In this document: positions 35,042 to 45,925 of the stretch, piece after piece | Layout of the letters: each line of letters begins with the position of its first letter | How positions within the stretch are numbered: position 1 is the stretch's first letter | From: Musa acuminata AAA Group | Lineage: Eukaryota; Streptophyta; Magnoliopsida; Zingiberales; Musaceae | Length of the DNA stretch: 64,000 nucleotides | Assembly: GCF_036884655.1 (NCBI RefSeq) | Contig: NC_088330.1 | Location: 29,831,501-29,895,500 of the forward strand | Direction: 5' to 3' | Translations under genes and position numbers: made by a program | The notes under the pieces: generated by a model | Database searches by the model: none | Seen by the model: the letters and a program-made list of their open reading frames with translations, nothing else | What the model was told of the DNA's origin: nothing

Positions 35042-37076
35042 TTAGTATATGGGTCATATCTTAATGGTGTTAGCGGACTCAAATAGGCTGATGATACAGG
35101 GAACTACTAGTTCATGCTCTGTAGGAACACATGACAGTCTTTTATTTCGTTATAAATGTGTGTTGATCCTTGGCATCTGGGGATATGTTCTCGCTGCTGC
35201 TTTCGCTATTTTATGCTGGTGGACCATTGTGCTGCCCATTGGTAGTTATTGGTGTGTCCACGGCTTGCGACATTTGTTGCAAGTTGTGATGCACGAGCGG
35301 CAGGTGTGTGTAGAGATCATCGGTTGGCGATTTACCGGGATTTACTTATCTAGGGTTGCTGTCTGCATGCCACGTATACTTGAAGTGTATTCGTGGGTGC
35401 TTCTTGGAGCCCCAAATCGGGCTTCCTGTAGCGGCGCAGTAGAGATTAATAACGTATGTCTAAGATTTTCTTTTAAATTTTTTAAAAGATAAGTGATGAA
35501 GATAAAATTTAATTTTAGTATTTTATGAGTGATCTATCAAAATCTTTCCAGTTAATAAATTACTCAAAACTTTCATAAAATATTTTCGGATTAATAAATG
35601 TGGGAAGGCGAGATCAGAGGCAATAAATAATGGAAAATATAATCCCATTTATTGAATTTGGAAAAGAAACGAAATCTTATGAGAAAGATTAGAAGACATG
35701 GTCGACAAATGAAACAGCCACTTCCCTTTGTACGAGTTATTGTAATTGTTTCACGATTCTTTCTGATGCTGCAAATTGCATTGATTAGATCATATGTTCA
35801 GCGATGAGGTATTCGTTAGTTATTCCGATAAAAGGGGACAGACACTGACTAATTCATTTATTTCTTTGATAATATATGTGGTCAACGCACTAATTATGTT
35901 TTCAAAAGGTGGCGTGCACAGCACCTTACTGTGTGTGCCTTGAGAGGAAGAGGTAATGAGAAATCCTCTTAAAGCACACACAGTAAGGTGATAGCTACAC
36001 GTCATGGGCACATCTATACGCACCTCCTTGCTTTCATTCACAGTCTACGACTGTGGAAAATATTGCTACAGTAAATGTTGACAAAGATTCCAACCCCTTT
36101 TTTTTTTGTGTTTTGATGCAATCACTCACTGCAGTAGCCATCGCAGTCGCATGGACCAGCAAGCACGCTCCCATGCGCGTCTGCGGCCGCCCCATAGTGT
36201 ACTCATGACAGCTAAAAACCGCGTCTGCACGACTCATCCATGGGAGACGCAGCAAGACACATGTAGCAGAACAAAAACGATGCATCAAGATCCAGCTCAC
36301 TATGGTGACAGGTCTGGAGCTGATGCTGTCAAGACCAGCATCCCCATCAATTCTTGCATGTGGTGACAGGTCCCCTGATAGACAACAAATCCTGAGGTAA
36401 AAGGAAGCACAATAGAGATGGGAAACAGGGCAATAAATACACAACATAAATAATCATAATAGTTCCAGCATGTTGCATTGAATCCATCCTTACCAACCAG
36501 ACTCCAACCGAAGCAAGCAACTATTACACAGCACGTACAAGCAAACTACTGAGAAAGAAGAAGTCAATTCCCGAACCAACACCCTCCTCATCTTCTACCT
36601 CGTGAGAGACTTCGCCGGCTGGGGCGAGGGTCACATCTGGTGCGCTCTTGACTTCCCTCCAACAACCTACATTCCCTTTTCCTTGTTGGCTTTCCATTCT
36701 ACACAATGCTGCTATTTCAACTAATAAACCTCCTACTGCATTGTTCTTAATTACACATGGTGCGACCTCCACTTTCCCTGGACATCACCTTGGATCCCCC
36801 ATTGTTGAGCACCGATACGACCAAAATGGCCCCCCCCCACCATACACTCAGGTTGAACAAGTGAAAACTTGACAAAGTCCCAAGTACACTGAACTGATGT
36901 GGGATGCCCTCAAAGATCGTGGGCATAAGCGTCAATGGTTGGGCTTTGTCAAGTAGTCCCTTGTCGCACCAGAATGATGATGATTCTGGTGTGATGAGAG
37001 TGGAACGAAGCGCAATTTGGTAATATCGTGTAAAATAGTTAGGGTTCAGGTGACTCCAGCCACTTACTTATTAGGG
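35042..37076. other. Intergenic between convergent RCD1 and HD-Zip IV genes
   Basis: Holds the two 3'UTRs and about 1.5 kb of spacer. Open frames here (for example 36034-36447 minus and 36524-36935 minus) have no recognisable domain. The notable item is a long hairpin at 35922-35990. Confidence 0.4.
35922..35990. ncRNA. Hairpin with a 27-bp stem, possible small-RNA precursor
   Basis: CACCTTACTGTGTGTGC pairs perfectly (17 bp) with GCACACACAGTAAGGTG. The stem goes on with CTTG against TAAA (one mismatch, one wobble) and AGAGGA against TCCTCT, closing on a 15-base loop. The total is about 69 nt. The stem is as regular as a plant microRNA precursor but short, and it could equally be the fused ends of a deleted inverted-repeat element. 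No known miRNA sequence was recognised. Expression is unknown. Confidence 0.4.
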
Positions 37077-40000
37077 CTATTGTTCCGGCGCCATAGCAGC
37101 CGGCTGGGCCGCGGCGCCACCGCCGAGCACGGCGCTGATCTGTTGCACGGTGTTGCGGAGGTGGTTGTTGATGGCGGTGACGCTGGATAGGTTGAGCTTG
37201 GCAGATGGGACTGCGCTGGCCAGAACCTGCATGCCGATTGTGAGCAGGCATCCGATGGTACTGGACGAACCATCGCTGCTGTTGATGACGGCGTTTGGTG
37301 GGGCAGCGGGCGAGATGACGAAGCCAGTTGGGAGGAGGGGAATATAGGACGGGTCCTCGCCGCTCATCGCCACCTGGACGGCGTCGACGTCGATGGTAGC
37401 GTACACGACGATGCTGCCGCCGGAGGGGTGAGTGCTACTTTCTTGAAGCAGGAGCTCCACACTGTGGGAGGAGTTGCTTGCCGCCTGAGTGGATATATCA
37501 TTGTTGGCATGCGGAAACAGAATCATCAGCAACCAACGACAAAATGAGGCAAACAAATAATATTAGACGTATAAGTAGTTCGTAGTGTAACAAAAGTGCA
37601 AACAAATAATCTTTTTTCTTTTCTTGTGGTTAAGCAGAAGGAATGATCTAAAAACTCCTGCAAAAGATGGAAAGTTTGAGGCAACAAGTCGCAGGCAATA
37701 GAAGGGCGTACTGACATTAACACGCAGAAGCGAGACGCAGTTCCTTGGGTGCGAACCATTGGCGATATGAGCCACCTCATGTAAGGAGTTACCGCTTGAG
37801 AGAACATCCAACTGCAGCAGAAACAGGCATTTCATTTCAGCTTTGACAAAAACACAAAAAAAGGGTTAACTGAAAGCAAGAACAAGCTGCTAATCTTATG
37901 TTCAGGTACCTGAGACCTCCTTTGCTCGTCCGTCAAAAGCTCGAACACCTGTTGATGAGAGAAGGGAAGCCATGTTGTCGAGACAGCAGTGAGAATAACA
38001 CCATTTGGCTGGCCAGGTTCAGTATTTTTCCTGGTTGTCACCCTGATTGTGTCATCGGATGATTCAGAAAGAGCTGTCCAAGATTGCATTCCGGAGGCGT
38101 GTACGCTGGCGCAGAACGTTCTCATCATTCTCTGTGACAGCTTCATCATATTCTTTCTTGCCTCCGGGGTGGGGATCACTGAAGGGATACACAAGTCCAT
38201 TTAGATGAGAGAATCACAGCTTATAGAGTATATATATATATAAAGACAAAGAAGCCAGAATCTATGCCAAGCATTATTAGACACTGTACCTCCAAGGTCG
38301 GCAATATTTCTGGCCAGAAGGCTTGCAAGCCGCTCACATTGCCTTTGCAGGGTTGAAACCCAGCGTGTTGCTCCAAACGCCACGCCGGTGCTGACAAATT
38401 GATCAAATATCTGATGCACTGGTTTATCCTCCACCTCTGCATGTTCTACCCACATCACCTGCCCAAACAAGACAGATGAATCTATCCATCCTAAATTTTA
38501 TTATGACTTGATATCCAAAATCAAATGTCATTAAATGCACAGTTTTAATGCTGCTATTCCCCAAGTCATATGCTTCTGTAATGTTCTCTAAAATTCTAGT
38601 GCATAATTTGTTTTATATAAATACAAAAAAAAAGTGCCTTGGAACGTTTGCGTCCCGATGCTTGATTAATAACATCAGTTCATACAATATTTCATTCCAG
38701 TAGGAACGTATGCAGAGCCTCCAGTTTCCAGTTCTTTTGAGTCATGATCCATGAACATGGCGGGCATGCGATGGGCATCAGTACAAGCGCCAATCTTATC
38801 TTCTATAAGTCAGGCCCTAATGAAAGATGATAACCTTTTTGCTACTAAATTCTGTATTCCCATACATGTCGAAGTTGCTTATCATAAAATGGAACAAAGA
38901 CAATTATAATTGATCGTGTACCGATCAATACGAAACCTGTAACTTAATCGAAACTAGTTTCAGTAATTTCACATCATTAATGAAAGTGATTAGAACTGAG
39001 CTTTTAATTGAAAACATCAACTTAGCAGAAAGAAAACGTAATTCGTTTTGTACCTTGGAATACCCATTGGGCATATCTTGGATGACACAACCAGAGGTCC
39101 TCCTTCTATACCAGGGGAGGGACGTTTGAAGGCCATCGACGCAGCCATCGACAGGGAAATCAACAATGATCCAAGTACCTTCTTCTGAATTGTGTTGGAG
39201 GTACCGGAAGAAATGAGCCTCACGCGCAGGCACCAGAGGAGATAGAAATTGCAGCTCTGCGTGCAACTGTCAATAGCTCCAACATGAGAACACTTGTATC
39301 GAACAGGGCGGAAACAACGGTGCAGCAGATGCTAGATTACCAGATGCAAGCAGCCATTGCCATGACCAGCGACTCCTGGACTCAACACCTGAACTGTTGT
39401 AGCCTTCGAGACGACGGAAGGAAACAGCCCCATCCATTTGTCCTGGACAGCACGATTAGAAAGAGAAATGACCAACAAGCAGCTCACAAAATGGACTAAT
39501 GAACACATACAAATCTTATAACGATTAACTCACGGCATCCAGGAAGGCATCGACCAACGTAATGCTGTTCATAATGACCATGGCGCTGTCCCTGGAAGCC
39601 TCGGTCCTAACCTCTCCATGCTGCTGTTTCAAGTCCATCGGCCAGGAGAAGTTTTTTGCATGCTCTTCCAAATCCAAGACCTCCGTGGTGCGACCATCTC
39701 TTCTAATCCATAGTGGCCCGTTCGTACGGCACATCCTGACTAAGTGATCCGCCGCCGTGATTGCTAGGTCCAGAACCAACGGCTTATCTTGGTCCAGGAT
39801 GAGCATGCCAGAGAAGGGAGAGGCTTGGTCGGAGATCTGTGGAACGGGGATTATGTCATTGCAACTCACCACTGGCGGCTCCTTGAAGTGCCTCGAGTAG
39901 ATGCCCATGTCGAGATCCAGCGAGGGGAGCAGTATAGGCGGTGCGGGACCTAACGGCTGCTGTTGCCGGCCACTATAGCGGGATGCGATGCAGGATAGAC

Positions 40001-41329
40001 GTTCGAGCTGTACATAAAAAGGCAGCTGAACTGACTGTGTCCTCCATAAAGAAGCTGATTCAAAAAGGATGAGATACACACAATCTAGCATGTAGCACAA
40101 GAAAAACTTTTTTTTGACTTAGAACTCCAGTTTTCTGCGTCGTCGCATGCATGTGATGTTGTTCCGGGAAGAGGTTAATGAGGTTGATTTGCTGGAACTA
40201 GGGTTTAGTACCTCGTCCTTGAGTCGGGCGTTTTCGATGCGCAGTTGCTGCTCGTCGAAAGACATCTCGCCGAGGATCGCCGGGCCGCCGCAGTTGGGGC
40301 AGACGACGTTCTGAATCGCAGCCTGCAGCCGGAAGTTCTCGTTCTTCAGGCTCTCGTTCTCGGCTCGCAGTACCACGTTGTCCGCCCGGTCTTGTTGCGC
40401 CTTCAGTAGTCCCCAGTCCCAAAACCATATGGATCAGTAAACATTGTGCGCTAATAAGAAATGATTTCTAGTTTTTGATCGTGGTTTGCGGGTGCATGAA
40501 TGTGCATGCACGCGTGAGGATATGAAGTCATCAAACGATGATCAAAAAGTTAGATGCGGTTGACGGAAACATGGTGCAAGGATTGGGAACGCATGGGCGG
40601 ACCTTCATCTGGGTCCGGCGGTTCTGGAACCAGAACTTGACCTGCCGAGGTTTGAGGCTGAGTTCTTGGCTTAGCTTCATCCTCTGCTTCTCGTCCGGGT
40701 GCGGACATTCCTTAAACAACCTATTCCAAAAATCGGCATCGGATCACATCAGTCTTCTATGCCCCATCAAAAAGAATAGTCAAAACGAATGATGTATCGA
40801 ATGAATGACGAGGTATGTGGGAGAATCTGATCTCACGCTTCCATTTCTTGAATCTGTCGGGTGGTGTGGCGGTGGTAGCGCTTCCTCTTGGCAACCGGCT
40901 GTTGCTGCTGCTGCGATGGTGGTTGTTGTTGCAACTCGTTATCATGTTCCTCGCCGCAGCTAAGCACTCCGTCCAAGGGTCCGCTACCAGACCCACTCTC
41001 CATCTCCTCTTCTTTGCTCACTCCCCTCCCAATCAACATCAGCCCCTCCTCCTTCTTGCACCAAAACAGATAAATCTTAGCAATAATCTCTTTTGGAAAA
41101 GAACAAGAAAAAAAAAAAGAAGCAGATGCACAGAGAAAAAAAAAAAAAAAAAGTCGATATGTAGGGGAAGACTGGTGCTTACCGGAATGATAGAGGAGAA
41201 AGCGTTGAAAGGGGGCATGTTGGCCATGAAGCCGAGGTTAGGGTTTTGGATCGGAGAGGCGAAGAGTGAATCGGGTGACGCAACATTACCACTCACCATG
41301 GATGACAGCACTTGGCAATCTCCATACAT
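37077..41329 (-). CDS. ROC3: HD-Zip class IV homeodomain-START transcription factor, ROC3-like, 11 coding exons
   Basis: Exons: 41329-41183, 41054-40837, 40720-40603, 40400-40212, 40007-39534, 39442-39341, 39266-39054, 38458-38290, 38178-37910, 37811-37716, 37484-37077. All have GT/AG edges and one frame, giving about 800 residues, the family norm. The start [11 protein letters not shown] and FASPIQNPN resemble rice ROC3. The acidic/Gln-rich lead is at 50-104 and the homeodomain at about 105-165 ([35 protein letters not shown]). The zipper-loop-zipper that follows has the CPNC pair in its loop. The START domain spans about 285-520 ([24 protein letters not shown]), then the START-adjacent region to the end. 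Class IV factors act in epidermal (L1-layer) cells and bind TAAATGCA-like sites. The orthologue name is from remembered similarity; the class is certain. Confidence 0.93.
38229..38243. repeat. Short (TA)n tract in intron 8 of the HD-Zip IV gene
   Basis: About seven TA units, visible directly, between exons 8 and 9. Confidence 0.9.
38532..38539 (+). promoter_or_regulatory. Exact L1-box word (TAAATGCA) in intron 7 of the HD-Zip IV gene
   Basis: TAAATGCA is the known binding site of class IV HD-Zip proteins. It sits in the gene's largest intron (38459-39053). One exact 8-mer can arise by chance, so function is inference. Confidence 0.35.
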
Positions 41330-41900
41330 CTTTAGCCCCTCTTTGTTCACCACTACTTCTTTTCCCTGATGAAATGGTTAGAAACAAGGAAGCACTCGAG
41401 TGTTTTTTGTTTTGCCTTTCTCAAAGCCACACTTCCTCCATCTTCGCCATATCATTCAAACTTCTCCTAAACAGAACCGAACACAACAGAATGGAGAGAT
41501 CCTTTAAGAATGAAAAGAAAAGGAGAGTAGATATACCGAGCAAAGAAGAAGAGAGAGGAGATCTGAAAGAGAGGATGGGATAAAGGGAGGAGCAGTAAAT
41601 GGTGAGAAATAAATACCACTCACCACTGTCGGTGATATTTGGGAGAAAGGAAGGATGATCAGAAGGATAAAAAAAGATACAAGTCCTCTTCTATTCCGAC
41701 TTCTCCTCCTCTTCTTCTTCTCCTGCACTGTTTTGTAGACCTACGCTTTGGCTTTCTGTTTTTCTTCTTCCACCTCTCTCTACATGATCTCGATGCTGCT
41801 TCACGGACAAACCATAGTAACTCTGCTCTCTCTCTCTCTCTCTATCGGGAGGAGAAGGAGGATTCTCTCTCTTAGACCAAAAGTTATCTAATATTTATTA
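41330..41900 (-). promoter_or_regulatory. Leader with intron and core promoter of the HD-Zip IV gene
   Basis: On the minus strand a GTGAGT donor near 41623-41618 and an acceptor (TTCATCAG) near 41369 frame a probable 5'UTR intron just before the ATG. A CT/GA microsatellite (41826-41843) and a TATA-like AATAAATATTAG near 41887-41900 would place the start of transcription around 41.85 kb. Confidence 0.5.
41826..41843 (+). repeat. (CT)n microsatellite near the HD-Zip IV transcription start
   Basis: Nine CT units. Pyrimidine-rich patches of this kind are common at plant core promoters. Confidence 0.9.
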
Positions 41901-41936
41901 CTGGTGGGAGGTCATTACTGGGAGGGAGGTTTCACA

Positions 41937-41987
41937 GGAGGAGGAGGAGGAGGAGGAGGAGGAGGGATGGATGGATGGATGGATGGT
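41937..41987 (+). repeat. Compound (GGA)n-(GGAT)n microsatellite
   Basis: About nine GGA units followed by about five GGAT units. At its end, 41987-41994, is TAAATGCG, one base away from the L1-box. Confidence 0.92.
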
Positions 41988-41994
41988 AAATGCG

Positions 41995-44373
41995 ACTTTA
42001 ACTGCGGGTGGCAGAAACCGATCCCCCGCCAGCAAATCCGTCTTGCCCACCGTAACCGACACGTGTCTTTCGGCAGCCCGAGCAGCGATCGGTCTGTTGC
42101 CCTAGGTCAACTCCCCTTCCCTCTCCCCCTCTCTGTCTCTCTTCCTCCCTCCCCGCCCCCCCTTACGCGCTTTCGCTCTGTCTTCTACTGCACCTTTCTC
42201 TCTCCGCGGTTCGAAACGTCCCTTGCCGGACCCGCCGTGGCTTCCGAGGTCCACCGACTGGACGGCTCTGATTCGCTTGATGACGTTCGATTTAGTGGTG
42301 GAGCGGGAAGTTAAGAAGTCCAACGGGGGGTTTCCGATATAACCAAAAAAAGGCAATGACGCAGGGGCGGTCAAAGGACTTTGACTTAAGAGCGCAGGTC
42401 GATGTGAAGGAAAGAGTTTTAGACCTACCTGCCTTGTGAATGGAGGCACCAACGCCCAGCGGATAATTTCGTTGAGGGCCCACCACAACTTTCGATCGCA
42501 AGGAAGGTAAACGGTTCGAGTACACCGAGACGAGTAGCAAATGTTGATGGGAGGTGATGAGTGGCCTTCCAAGTGGCACCAATGTTGTGCCATGTGTAAT
42601 TTAGCGAGAAGGCAAAGTGAAATGGGATCATTATATGTTGTTACTCTACAAATCAAACCTAACATATATACATATCAAACTTTGAGCGAGAGTCGATATT
42701 TCTCGTAACTGCACTCACACAGTGCCTTAAATATCAGGATCTCTCCTCAACACATTTCCAATTCAACTCATATGATGATACTCCCACGAATCTATCGTTA
42801 ATGCACGCGGCTAGTAATCCACTTCTTATTTCAGAAACATATTATTTGTATAAATAAATTGACTGTCCTTATATATTATTATTTTTATTATTATTATATA
42901 TATATATTCCATTAGTATGCAATATGATATTGATCTGCCGGATATTTGGGACTTTACTAGATAGAATGTATTGCACATAACAAGGGAAAAAAAGACAAAT
43001 CTCATGGATTAGGTGGTAGAGGAACATGGCCGTCCCAGGGAAGAACATGCTTCCGCAATATGCAGTAAACAAAGCAGCATCGCTGTGTGATCTCTAATTC
43101 TCTGACACCAACTACCTAATTAATATCTACACATTAACTGGGGGGCATCGTTTGCATCATATGTGCTCTTAATGCTGCTAGTGTTCATCAATAGTCCCGC
43201 CTTTGTGTCACTCATCGAACAGCATTTACACAGTGACGTATTGCACAGTCACCACCCGAGCTGAATTACGTGTTTTGTGAATATATACATAATTATTATA
43301 TGCATGTATATACATATGTGTATATATGTTAAGAAAATTCTGTACGTCGTTTTATTAGTATTTGTGATTTAGTTTTCGAATCACAAAGGTCCTGAAGTGG
43401 TGGTCTATGACGGTCAACCGAGTAGAGTTGAACAAGTGGATCGATCGAATTCAACGCTTGCATGGAAGAACGCTGGGAAGGTGTAGCGCTCCGAAGAAGA
43501 TGAGGGGGACTCGCGTGGTTTACAGAAAGGCAAAGGAAAGATAGCCAGAAAGGAGAAAGAATTGGGCGTGTACGGCGCCTGAGACGCTTCGTCACTTTGA
43601 TGCAAACTAGGCAGAGCTGTAGGAGGGAGATGGAAGGGATACGGAGGGAGCGCCACCATTCAATTCGACTCAATTATGTGACGGCCATGTGGAAGCGAAG
43701 GGAAGGGGTTCCACACATGCCAGCACATGGGTGCACATCACGCACGCATTCATGGCACGCTCTTGCCCCTCTTTTTAATGGCTTTCTTGTACGACCATTC
43801 CGGACGCACACTGTCATTTGAAATCTTTGAACCCATATGAATTGTCACAGCACCTGATTCGACCATGCGTTGCTATGATATGTGTAATGTTGTGTCTCCC
43901 ACCGACGTCATCGAGTATAAATGTTACAGGTCATCGTATCTGACAACGTGGGAGTTTCAGTGAGTGTTATCGCCCGATATGGATGATCACTCTCGACGAC
44001 GAATGATTAACTTGACCTGCTCTAAACCCGATGGAGTTGAGGTTTTCCGAGGTGCTGAGGGGTCTCATTGTGTGACATTGAGCCCGAATCGTCTTTCTCT
44101 CATACATTGTTACGAGGAGCTGCTTATATTGTAATATTTAGATTAGTTTCGTATCGATAATAAATAAGATTAGGAAGAATCTATAATAATATGATAAATA
44201 TATAAATATATAATTTAAAATTAAATATTTTATTTAATAATTAATAAAATAGAATTAATAAATAGTTAATCTATCATATTCGAATAGTGCTATTTGATAT
44301 TAGATTCGAGTTAGTATTTGAATATAATAAAGAGATTATGCTATGATAATAGCACGTCTTTTAAATATAATGA
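41995..44373. other. Upstream flank of the HD-Zip IV gene, no gene recognised
   Basis: Contains a CT/CCCT-rich block (42115-42200), a TA-rich stretch with microsatellites near 42890-42910 and 43280-43330, and many small frames without known domains. GC falls after 44.1 kb, where repeat DNA begins. Confidence 0.4.
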
Positions 44374-45482
44374 TGTTAAATCTCGAATTTTGATGATGAA
44401 ATTAATTAATGAATTTGTGATCTAATTAACGTTTGAGAAAAATAATGTAAAACTAATTTCGATCATAGAAAAGTAAAATGATTATAATAGGAGAATTAGA
44501 CATTGGGCCAGAGTAAGAGATCGAGCATCAGGTCGAAAAAAATCGAACATTGCACTAAGATCGGATGTTGCAAAACTCAACATGTAGATGAATCAAGCAA
44601 TACACCGAAGGAAAACACGATACGTCGGGAGTTCAGATGAACCAATAACATATCAGATAACATAGAATTCTTATCTTGTAATCGTTTATGTCTTAATCGT
44701 CATAGTTTAGGTTTTAATTTAGTTAGTTTTGGGTGTAACTATGCTAACTCAATTAGGGGCTTATTGAGCTGAGACTGATTTGGGATGATTAGGAGGCCAA
44801 TTCAATAACCCACAGTTAGATCAGGTGGTGAAACTACCTATAAGCTAAAACACATATAAAATGTATGTTTTTTGGTAGACCCAATAGTGGTACTTCTTAG
44901 ACCGACAATAGTACCGTTAGTACACGGTCTTCTATGTTGTTAGGTGATAGTACAATTCAGACTGGCGGTAGTACCGTTATGACTCTGAAATCTTAGGGAT
45001 GAAATTTTTTGGCTCCATTTTTAAAATCATTTGAGACCTAAAGGCTTGTGATTCTAAGTTGTAAACTCTTGAAAAGTGTTTAGTATTTTCCTTTTCCTCT
45101 TTAAAGTTTAGAGCTCATACTAAGGGGTATAAGACTTGTAAATATTATCTCCTAAACTTGTGAAAAGAAAAAAGAATTATAATAAGGATGGTTGATCTTC
45201 GTCCATTGAAATAAGATCGTGAGTGAAAACCGATGGTCTTAATGGAGAAAGAATCGGGAGTGAACGTAGGTTACGATGATCGAACCACTATAAATTCAAT
45301 GTGTATTTCCTTTGATATACTTAATTCATATTATTTTTTAATTTAATTGTTTATTACACTTACTCATATTATAAGTAGTATAAGTTAAGTACATTTACAA
45401 TATCAGTTTCATCAAACGAATTTTTAAATTTCTCGAAATCACTATTATAACTATGTTGAGTCTTGATGAGGACGTCAAACAC
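44374..45482 (+). mobile_element. Solo LTR of the gag-only copia family, plus strand
   Basis: Begins TGTTAAATCTCGAATTTTGA, like the LTR start at 9760 (minus). It carries the CTAAACTTGTGAAAAG...GGTTGATCTTCG and GAACCACTATAAATTC blocks of the LTR at 12991-14165, and ends GAGGACGTCAAACA. No primer site or gag follows, so it is a solo LTR left by recombination. Flanking target duplications are not clear. The sequence is strongly AT-shifted relative to the 13-kb copy. Confidence 0.7.
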
Positions 45483-45579
45483 ACATGTAAAAAAAATTAT
45501 AATATCCTAATAATTTAAGTCCCTAATTATTTAAGTTTAATAAACTAGTTAGCTCATTGAGTTCGAGTTGACATATTTT

Positions 45580-45925
45580 CTAAAATAATAATTATAAAAA
45601 TATTTCATTAATTATCTTCTTATCCATCAATAGTTATGAAAATATGAATATATTCTATACATATTGTGATTGACATGACAAATGGATAAGAAAGAGATAT
45701 ATAAATTTAACGGTTATGAAAATATTTTATAAAATAAAAAAAATTGAAGAATATTTTCTATACAGATTGTGGTTGGCATTACTAAAAGAAAGAATAGGGA
45801 AGAGATGGATAAAGTTGACCTCGAAGACCATACCCACTCTCACTTTTAGAATAAAAAATAATATGTAGAGAATATATATTTTTAATAGAGATTATGATTG
45901 ACATAATGTATTTGTCCATTCGGTC
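45580..45925 (+). repeat. Three decayed tandem units of about 115 bp
   Basis: Segments around TTCTATACATATTGTGATTGACATGA, its variant TTTTCTATACAGATTG..GGCAT, and TTTTTAATAGAGATTATGATTGACATAA follow one another at similar spacing. They are an old short tandem array next to the solo LTR. Confidence 0.45.

Noticed and set aside
36034..36935. Several 60-137 aa frames between RCD1 and the HD-Zip IV gene
   Set aside because: No domain, no consistent frame across plausible splice sites, and the region is expected to be 3'UTR and spacer.
42102..42665. 187-aa minus-strand frame upstream of the HD-Zip IV gene
   Set aside because: It runs through CT-rich promoter sequence, has low-complexity ends and shows no domain.
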